Below are positions 5,404 through 9,645 of a stretch of DNA of 9,645 bases, in pieces. The stretch is from the NCBI GenBank assembly GCA_012515725.1, contig JAAYXU010000058.1:1-9645 (forward strand). Direction: 5' to 3'. The first letter of the stretch is position 1, and each line of letters starts with the position of its first letter. The stretch is from Clostridiales bacterium (GTDB lineage: Bacteria > Bacillota > Clostridia > Christensenellales > UMGS416). A program made the translations under genes and the position numbers. The notes beneath the pieces are model-generated. The model saw nothing but the letters and a program-made list of their open reading frames with translations. It had not been told where the DNA came from and made no database searches.

Positions 5404-7230
5404 TTATTTCCTTCCGTCCGACAAATCCTCCGCGTTTGGCCTCGAAAGATCGATGAGCCGGGGCAGATTGCCTGTCCCGGGCGCGTGCCCCAACCACTCC
5501 CGCGCGGGAATCTCAAGGCGCGTGTTCGCCCAGGCAAGGAGCTGGGGCTGCCGCATCGCCGCGTCCACTACCATGTAGCGCACCCGTCCCTGCTCCACCA
5601 GAAGCGTGAGCGTCTCGAGCGTGAGATAGCGGTCGCTGCCGTCCCTGCCTCCGGCTATGATGACCGCCTCGCCGCTCATGAGCATCATGCGCGCTCCGCG
5701 CTCCCCGCTCCCCACGATCGCGATAGCCTCGCATTTCCCTCGGTTCTCCACCAGATAGCCTAGCAGCGGATCCGCACCGGACTCGGGCGGCCTCTCCCGG
5801 AGCATCGGCCCGGCTATAGGTTCGTGCGCGTCGCCGTACGCGAGGGGTGTGCCCGCCCAGACCGCCGCCGGCGTCAGCAGCGCTATGAGCGCCAGCGCCG
5901 CAGTCCAGCTTCTGGCCGGGCGAAAGATGCCGTCGGGCGCGTACCTCAGAAGCGCCAGCGTCAGCGCGCATCCGAGAGCGGCGAGCGGCGCGAATACAAG
6001 CCATTCGTTCCAGCCCTGCATGTTCCGGGTAATCCACTTGAGCTGCCAGAAGGCCGACACGACCAGCGCCGCGCAGGAGATGAGCGGATAAAACCGCTCC
6101 TTCCGGTAGAGCGCGACGCAGGCCTGGAGCCCCAGGCCGCAGCACCCGGCTACAGCCGGGGCGGCCATCACGAGCAGGCCGGTACGCGGCGATTCGCGCG
6201 AAAAGGAAAGCGCCGCCCACACCGCGGCCAGCCAGACGAGCCACATCACTGCGCCGCGGAATACCCCCGATCTCCTGTGGATGATCGCCACCACGAGCGA
6301 CAGGATCCCGCCAAGCGCGGCCGGAACCATCATCCACGCGATCTGACCGCCCCACACCGGCCCGAAAAAGCGATCCGCGCCCGGCTCTTCGGCAAACGCT
6401 TCGTCCTCCGACGGACCCGTATCCCAGGATATGAGCGCAAATGCCGAGTTATTTCCCGAGCCGCCGATCCACGGACGCTCCGCCTCGTCGGTAAGCGTCA
6501 CCGACGTCATCCAGGCCGCCCCCGTCGCCACCAGTACGGCGAGCGCGCACGCCAGACAGACCGCCCGCCTTGCGAGCCGGGGCTCCGCCGGGCTGTCCGG
6601 ATCGGGGATCCGGATGAGATATACGGCAGCCATCGCGGGTAGCGTCCAAAGCGCGCGCAGCGACCCGATATGAAATCCCAGCCCGATCGAAAACGCGCCC
6701 AGCGCCGTAATCCACGCGCCTCCCCCGCGTACTGCGGCGGCCGAGAACGCCCAGGCCGCCAAAAGCAGCAATAACAGCAGCGGCATGTCCGTCGCGGCGC
6801 TGCGGGCCGACGCCGCGAATACCGGCGTCACGGCCAGTACGATCGCGCCCAGCAGGCCGCACCAGCGGCCAAGTCCATCGTCGCCCGCATTAAGGCGTAT
6901 CAGCCTGTAGAGCACGTAGCACGAGCCTACGGCCGAGAGCGCCTGGGGCAGTCTGAGCGCGGAGGGCCCAAATCCAAATATCCGGGCGAAGAGCGCCTGT
7001 ATCCACAGCCCGAGCGGTAGCCTGTCCGCTGACACAAATCCCAGCGGGTCCACAGAAGCATAGAAGAAATGACGCCACGACAGCGTCATGCTGCGCACCG
7101 CGGCCGCGTAGTATGGGTCGCCAAAGCCCGCTTCCTCAAGAAGAGACGCATACAGCAGCGCCGATACCGCCAACACAACGCCCACAAGAGCGCGGTGCGG
7201 GGGCTTTACCGTGCCCTGCGGCTGCGTCAT
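5404..7230 (-). CDS. YkcB-like (GT39/PMT-type) membrane glycosyltransferase
   Basis: 608 aa from the ATG at 7230, supported by GGAGG 8 nt upstream; a GTG at 7239 lies within that ribosome binding site and is unlikely. It is a polytopic membrane protein with about eleven or more hydrophobic segments in residues 13-460, followed by an extracellular-type C-terminal domain (about 465-600). Family landmarks: DPYYAAAVRSM (38-48), 'SWRHFFYASVDPLGFVS' (51-67), 'GLWIQALFARIFGFGPSALRLPQAL' around 74-98, RPWIGGSGNNSAFALI (252-267), and a C-terminal 'LLGYLVENRG ... IAGGRDGSD...RYMVV' region. These match YkcB/YycA-type transferases, which use polyprenyl-phosphate sugars as donors. Residues recalled as near-invariant in the family (VDKPPL; N-N-x-x-D) appear here as ADRLPL (68-73) and S-A-A-T-D (144-148). 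No promoter is seen; a terminator lies just upstream. Acceptor unknown. Confidence 0.8.
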   Translation of the reverse strand: MTQPQGTVKPPHRALVGVVLAVSALLYASLLEEAGFGDPYYAAAVRSMTLSWRHFFYASVDPLGFVSADRLPLGLWIQALFARIFGFGPSALRLPQALSAVGSCYVLYRLIRLNAGDDGLGRWCGLLGAIVLAVTPVFAASARSAATDMPLLLLLLLAAWAFSAAAVRGGGAWITALGAFSIGLGFHIGSLRALWTLPAMAAVYLIRIPDPDSPAEPRLARRAVCLACALAVLVATGAAWMTSVTLTDEAERPWIGGSGNNSAFALISWDTGPSEDEAFAEEPGADRFFGPVWGGQIAWMMVPAALGGILSLVVAIIHRRSGVFRGAVMWLVWLAAVWAALSFSRESPRTGLLVMAAPAVAGCCGLGLQACVALYRKERFYPLISCAALVVSAFWQLKWITRNMQGWNEWLVFAPLAALGCALTLALLRYAPDGIFRPARSWTAALALIALLTPAAVWAGTPLAYGDAHEPIAGPMLRERPPESGADPLLGYLVENRGKCEAIAIVGSGERGARMMLMSGEAVIIAGGRDGSDRYLTLETLTLLVEQGRVRYMVVDAAMRQPQLLAWANTRLEIPAREWLGHAPGTGNLPRLIDLSRPNAEDLSDGRK

Positions 7231-7260
7231 TGGCTCCACCTCCGTCCCCAGCTATGTAAC

Positions 7261-7287
7261 AAAAAACTCCTCCGCGCGGGAGGAGTT
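7261..7287 (-). terminator. Intrinsic terminator after rpsR
   Basis: On the minus strand AACTCCTCC (7287-7279), a 5-nt loop and GGAGGAGTT (7273-7265) form a 9-bp stem leading directly into a T-run (six T at 7266-7261). It starts 12 nt after the rpsR stop and ends 30 nt before the glycosyltransferase start. It should end most rpsF-ssb-rpsR transcription. Confidence 0.88.
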
Positions 7288-7299
7288 CGGACAGGCTTT

Positions 7300-7554
7300 T
7301 TAGTCCACCGAGTAGGGCAGCAACGCCATTACCCGGGCCCGCTTGATGGCGATGGACAGATGCCTCTGGTGATAGGCGCATGTGCCCGACATGCGGCGGG
7401 GCATCATCTTGCCGCGCTCGGTGATGTAGCGGCGCAGCTTGCTGGTATCCTTGTAGTCTATATCCCGCACCTTATCCACACAGAAGGAACATACCTTCCG
7501 GCGGCGGCCACGGCCTCTGCGGTCGCGGTCGCGATCGCGATCGTAATCTGCCAC
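7300..7554 (-). CDS. rpsR: Small ribosomal subunit protein bS18 (zinc-binding form)
   Basis: 84 aa. bS18 binds 16S rRNA in the platform together with bS6, which is encoded two genes upstream. The core 'VCSFCVDKVRDIDYKDTSKL' (21-40), 'RGKMMPRRMSGTCAYHQR' (47-64) and LSIAIKRARVMALLPY (66-81) are typical. Cys22, Cys25, Cys59 and His62 are placed as in the zinc-ligand ('C+') version of the protein. The first 20 residues are an Asp-Arg alternation then Arg/Gly-rich, encoded partly by repeats of GATCGC. The start is GTG at 7554, fixed by TAGGAGG 7 nt upstream. The gap to ssb is 30 nt. Confidence 0.97.
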   Translation of the reverse strand: MADYDRDRDRDRRGRGRRRKVCSFCVDKVRDIDYKDTSKLRRYITERGKMMPRRMSGTCAYHQRHLSIAIKRARVMALLPYSVD

Positions 7555-7584
7555 GTTATAGCCTCCTATTGCTGTTGTCTGCCG

Positions 7585-8031
7585 TCAGAACGGCAGATCC
7601 TCGTCGATTTCGTCGGTCTGGGGCGGCGTGTTTTTGACGGGCGGCTTGCTGCGCTGCGAATAGGATTCTCGCGGTGTATCCTGCTGGTACCCGTCGCCGC
7701 TTTCCTCGCGCCCCGCGATGCGGTTCAGAAATTTCACCTCGTCGCCCACGATTTCGGTTACATACCTGCGGGTGCCGTCCTGCGCATCGTAGCTGCGGGT
7801 CTGTATGCTCCCCGATACGGCCACCTGGCTGCCCTTGCGCAGGTATTTGGCGCAGTTTTCAGCCTGTGTGCGCCAAACAACGACGGGCAGGAAATCCGCT
7901 TCCCGCTCTCCCTGTTGATTGGAAAAACGGCGCGTAATAGCCAGCGTGAAATTACATACGCTTATTCCGCTTGCCGTGGTCTTCAGTTCGGGGTCTCTCG
8001 TCAGATTGCCAATCAAAAAACACTTATTCAT
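7585..8031 (-). CDS. ssb: Single-stranded DNA-binding protein SSB
   Basis: 148 aa, usual length. The N-terminal OB fold (about 1-106) includes MNKCFLIGNLTRDPELK, ITRRF at 32-36, the conserved aromatic region FLPVVVWR (47-54, Trp53), and a Y-L-R-K-G-S-Q-V-A-V-S-G strand region (63-74). A Gln/Ser/Pro-rich flexible linker (about 108-140) leads to the canonical C-terminal tip DEDLPF (143-148) that binds partner proteins of replication and repair. GGGAGGGG lies 7 nt before the ATG. It lies between rpsF and rpsR, the standard bacterial arrangement, with a 20-nt gap to rpsF. A small hairpin spans its stop codon. Confidence 0.97.
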   Translation of the reverse strand: MNKCFLIGNLTRDPELKTTASGISVCNFTLAITRRFSNQQGEREADFLPVVVWRTQAENCAKYLRKGSQVAVSGSIQTRSYDAQDGTRRYVTEIVGDEVKFLNRIAGREESGDGYQQDTPRESYSQRSKPPVKNTPPQTDEIDEDLPF

Positions 8032-8051
8032 TCGTATGCCCCTCCCCGCTG

Positions 8052-8339
8052 TCAGTCATCCTTGCGCAAAACCATGAACCGCATTACGTTCTCATCGTTC
8101 CGGAAATTGCGCTCGAGCTCGGTCGTAAAGCCCGGCTCGGCCGAAAAATTCATCAGTACATAAAAGCCGTCGTTCCTGTAATTGATGGGATAGGCCAACC
8201 GACGCTTTCCCCACTCTTTGATTTCGTCCACCGTGCCCCCGTTGTCGGTGATCAGCGATCCGTATTTCGCGATCTGGGCGGCGATAGCTTCCTCGTCCTG
8301 CTCGGCCTGTAAAATGTAGAGAACCTCATACTTATTCAT
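8052..8339 (-). CDS. rpsF: Small ribosomal subunit protein bS6
   Basis: 95 aa, full length and typical: MNKYEVLYILQAEQDEEAI at the start, the central VDEIKEWGKRRLAYPINYRNDGFY (37-60) and the C-terminal ERNFRNDENVMRFMVLRKD (about 76-94). bS6 forms a heterodimer with bS18 in the 30S platform, and the same pair often represses its own mRNA. The ATG has a near-perfect GAGGAGGTGAT ribosome binding site. It is the first gene of the rpsF-ssb-rpsR operon and is preceded by a promoter and a structured leader. Confidence 0.97.
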   Translation of the reverse strand: MNKYEVLYILQAEQDEEAIAAQIAKYGSLITDNGGTVDEIKEWGKRRLAYPINYRNDGFYVLMNFSAEPGFTTELERNFRNDENVMRFMVLRKDD

Positions 8340-8349
8340 ATTATCACCT

Positions 8350-8390
8350 CCTCGGACTCAAGCGGCCCCGGATCATCGTCCGGAGCGAAG
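8350..8390 (-). promoter_or_regulatory. rpsF: Candidate S6:S18 autoregulatory leader of rpsF
   Basis: In the minus-strand leader one can draw CUUCG (8390-8386) pairing with CGAGG (8354-8350), CUC pairing with GAG inside it, and an apical CGGA/UCCG stem. The 3' side of the internal loop contains GGGCCGCUU, that is a CCG triplet. Known rpsF leaders bound by the S6:S18 dimer carry a stem with an internal loop containing CCG next to the ribosome binding site. Here the 3' strand of the lower stem reaches into the GAGGAGG. An alternative 7-bp CUCCGGA/UCCGGGG hairpin competes, so the fold is not certain. Confidence 0.4.
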
Positions 8391-8406
8391 ATGGTTCCAG
8401 TAACGA

Positions 8407-8435
8407 ATTATAACACGGGATATTTGCCAATGCAA
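8407..8435 (-). promoter_or_regulatory. Promoter of the rpsF-ssb-rpsR operon
   Basis: On the minus strand TTGCAT (8435-8430), a 17-nt spacer and a perfect TATAAT (8412-8407) are seen. A TG one base before the -10 makes it an extended -10, compensating the weak -35. The start of transcription would be near 8400, giving a leader of about 60 nt before the rpsF start codon. Confidence 0.75.
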
Positions 8436-8479
8436 GCGTTGCAAAGGGGTATGTCGGGTCAAAAGCATTTATTATCTAT

Positions 8480-8503
8480 AAAAAGGGTATTAATCACCCT
8501 TTT
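8480..8503 (-). terminator. Intrinsic terminator after the oxidoreductase gene
   Basis: On the minus strand AAAAGGGT (8503-8496), a 7-nt loop and ACCCTTTT (8488-8481) form an 8-bp stem followed by one more T, so the T-run overlaps the stem. It separates the oxidoreductase transcript from the rpsF promoter. The stem is modest in strength and could also work weakly in the plus direction. Confidence 0.7.
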
Positions 8504-8589
8504 CACAGCACATCCGTTAAGCTGTCTTTGAGAATGATATGAAAGAAGGATAGAGCGGCGGCCAATATCAGAATACTCATTCCGAAACG

Positions 8590-8706
8590 CTAGAGTAGAA
8601 TTTCTGCCCCTTCTGCGGCCGACCGGTAGGCGGCCTCGATTATAGCTACCGCCTTACGGGCCTCCCGGCCACTGACCTGTGAAGGCGCGCCGCAGCCGAT
8701 GGCCTA
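8590..8706 (-). pseudogene. C-terminal remainder of the Gfo/Idh/MocA oxidoreductase, beyond an in-frame TAG
   Basis: After the TAG at 8706-8704 the same frame continues for 37 codons to a second TAG at 8592-8590. It encodes AIGCGAPSQVSGREARKAVA, then 'IIEAAYRSAAEGAEILL'. This is what normally closes Gfo/Idh proteins (A-I-x-x-G-x-P-P-x-V-S-G-x-E-x-x-x-A-x-x-x-I-x-x-A-Y-x-S-A-x-x-G), directly following 'HRRQLADIA'. So the gene was, or still is, a 349-codon frame interrupted by one codon, not a natural 311-residue protein. Causes may be a recent nonsense mutation, a sequencing error, or readthrough. Confidence 0.8.
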
Positions 8707-9639
8707 CGCGATATCGGCCAGCTGCCGCCTGTGCAGTTCGTGATCGCTGACCACATGTGTGAATACGTTTACCTTCCGACCGGCGCGTCCTCCGAACCGT
8801 TCCAACGCCTCCTGGTCTCCGTCCGCCGGCGCTTTGGGCTGGAAATCCATGATCCGGTCGTCCTCCAGAATGATACCGCCCTCCCGCCCGTGCAGTGAGA
8901 ACCGGGCCGAGAAGCCGGGATTCATAGCCGTCGATGCCTGGATCACGCCGATGCCTCCGCCATGAAACCGCAGAAGCACCGCCGCGGTGTCCTCGGTTTC
9001 GATGTTTGGGTGGGCAAACCGGCCGGTATAGGCGAATACGCTGACCGGCATCCCCATAAACCACTGCATGAGATCCACGTAGTGGATGCACTGATTCATG
9101 AGCGCCCCACCGCCATCCAGCGCCCAGGTTCCCCGCCAGGTGTTCTCATAATACGCCGGCGGCCGATACCACTTCATGGCGATGTCGGCAAAGAACAGCT
9201 CCCCCAGCCGCCCGCGATTCACGGCGTCCCGAAGCCATCCGTAGAGATCGGCGTACCGCTTGCCCAGTATGCCGTGAACGGTGACATGGTTCTGATCCGC
9301 CGCCGCAAGCATGTCGTCTATTCGCCGCGTAGAGATTTCGAGCGGTTTTTCCGCTACGATGTGCTTACCGCGCTGCGCGGCGTACACCGCTATGTCCCTG
9401 CGCATTCCCGTGGGCGTACATATGTCCACCACGTCGATCTCGCCGCTGTCGATCATGTCCCGGAAATCGGCAAAAGACCGGCACCCGTATTCGCGGGCGG
9501 CGGCACAGGCCGCCGCTTCGCTGACGTCCGAGACCGCGGCCAGACATGCGCCGGGGATCTGGGTCAGGGCCCGCATATGGGTACGGCCGATGTTTCCGCA
9601 GCCCACCAGTCCAATGCGCAGTTCTTTGCCATGCTCCAT
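8704..9639 (-). CDS. Gfo/Idh/MocA family NAD(P)-dependent oxidoreductase, truncated by in-frame TAG
   Basis: 311 aa before the amber codon. The family oxidises or reduces sugars, inositols and related compounds with NAD(P). Rossmann motif GCGNIG (13-18) follows the LRIGLV strand; 'VDICTPTGMRRDIAVYAAQRGKHIVAEKP' leads to the EKP motif (97-99, catalytic Lys98); GGGALMNQCIHYVDLMQWFMG (about 176-196, His186) is the substrate/active-site helix of the sugar dehydrogenase subgroup. All these catalytic elements precede the TAG, but the last helix of the C-terminal domain is cut off. The ATG at 9639 gives a normal N-terminus, though only 6 nt are visible upstream (a GGAG very close to it), so the start could lie outside the window. 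Substrate cannot be read from sequence. It is not obviously linked to the ribosomal operon downstream. Confidence 0.88.
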   Translation of the reverse strand: MEHGKELRIGLVGCGNIGRTHMRALTQIPGACLAAVSDVSEAAACAAAREYGCRSFADFRDMIDSGEIDVVDICTPTGMRRDIAVYAAQRGKHIVAEKPLEISTRRIDDMLAAADQNHVTVHGILGKRYADLYGWLRDAVNRGRLGELFFADIAMKWYRPPAYYENTWRGTWALDGGGALMNQCIHYVDLMQWFMGMPVSVFAYTGRFAHPNIETEDTAAVLLRFHGGGIGVIQASTAMNPGFSARFSLHGREGGIILEDDRIMDFQPKAPADGDQEALERFGGRAGRKVNVFTHVVSDHELHRRQLADIA

Positions 9640-9645
9640 GCTCCG

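Noticed and set aside
5513..6355. Second minus-strand open frame within the glycosyltransferase gene (280 codons)
   Set aside because: Arg/Gly/Ala-rich out-of-frame shadow; the main frame shows family motifs throughout.
7472..7480. A perfect DnaA-box sequence TTATCCACA, suggesting a replication origin near dnaB/rpsR
   Set aside because: It is a single copy and lies in rpsR codons for a conserved Cys-Val-Asp-Lys segment; no cluster of boxes and no AT-rich unwinding region is nearby.
7069..8163. Long plus-strand open frame (364 codons) across ssb, rpsR and the glycosyltransferase start
   Set aside because: It is antisense to three clearly recognisable genes, has no ribosome binding site, and its sequence matches nothing; such frames are common in GC-rich DNA.
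8704..8706. Reassignment of TAG to an amino acid throughout this genome
   Set aside because: At least five other genes here (acetyltransferase, DUF4380, dnaB, rplI, MazG-like) end properly at TAG, so TAG is an ordinary stop in this organism.

Overview
The window looks like a GC-rich (near 60% by eye) chromosomal segment from a Gram-positive, clostridia-like bacterium. The basis is the gene order rpsF-ssb-rpsR ... MazG-like - DUF2232 (YybS family) - rplI - dnaB, a DUF1292 gene typical of Firmicutes, a zinc-binding (Cys-rich) form of ribosomal protein S18, and strong AGGAGG-type ribosome binding sites. No plasmid, phage, IS, CRISPR, tRNA or rRNA signal was seen. An uncultured clostridial lineage is plausible, but the species cannot be named from this stretch.

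Layout, left to right. (1) 2-436 (+): C-terminal end of an Eis-like acetyltransferase, cut by the window edge and closed by a strong hairpin. (2) 512-1414 (-): DUF4380 / mutarotase-like protein, convergent with (1). (3) 1565-1933 (+): small very acidic DUF1292 protein, divergent from (2), with an unusual Cys4/His patch. A classic bidirectional terminator separates it from the next block. (4) A long minus-strand block running from 8339 down to 2024: rpsF, ssb, rpsR, a 608-aa YkcB-like membrane glycosyltransferase, a MazG-like protein, a DUF2232 membrane protein, rplI and dnaB. (5) 8590-9639 (-): Gfo/Idh/MocA dehydrogenase with an in-frame amber codon near its end, closed by its own terminator upstream of the rpsF promoter.

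Block (4) seems to be at least two transcription units. The first starts at a TTGCAT-17-TATAAT promoter with an extended -10 upstream of rpsF, and largely ends at an intrinsic terminator just after rpsR. The second starts at a near-consensus TTGACA-17-TACAAT promoter in front of the MazG-like gene and carries DUF2232, rplI and dnaB with very tight or overlapping junctions. The glycosyltransferase sits between the rpsR terminator and the second promoter with no evident promoter of its own, so it looks like a gene inserted into a conserved translation/replication locus.

Points most worth a second look are the amber codon in the oxidoreductase, the absence of gdpP between DUF2232 and rplI, the isolated glycosyltransferase with altered family motifs, the metal-ligand-like insert in DUF1292, and a candidate S6:S18 autoregulatory leader before rpsF. 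I see no convincing evidence of a wholly new multi-gene system here.
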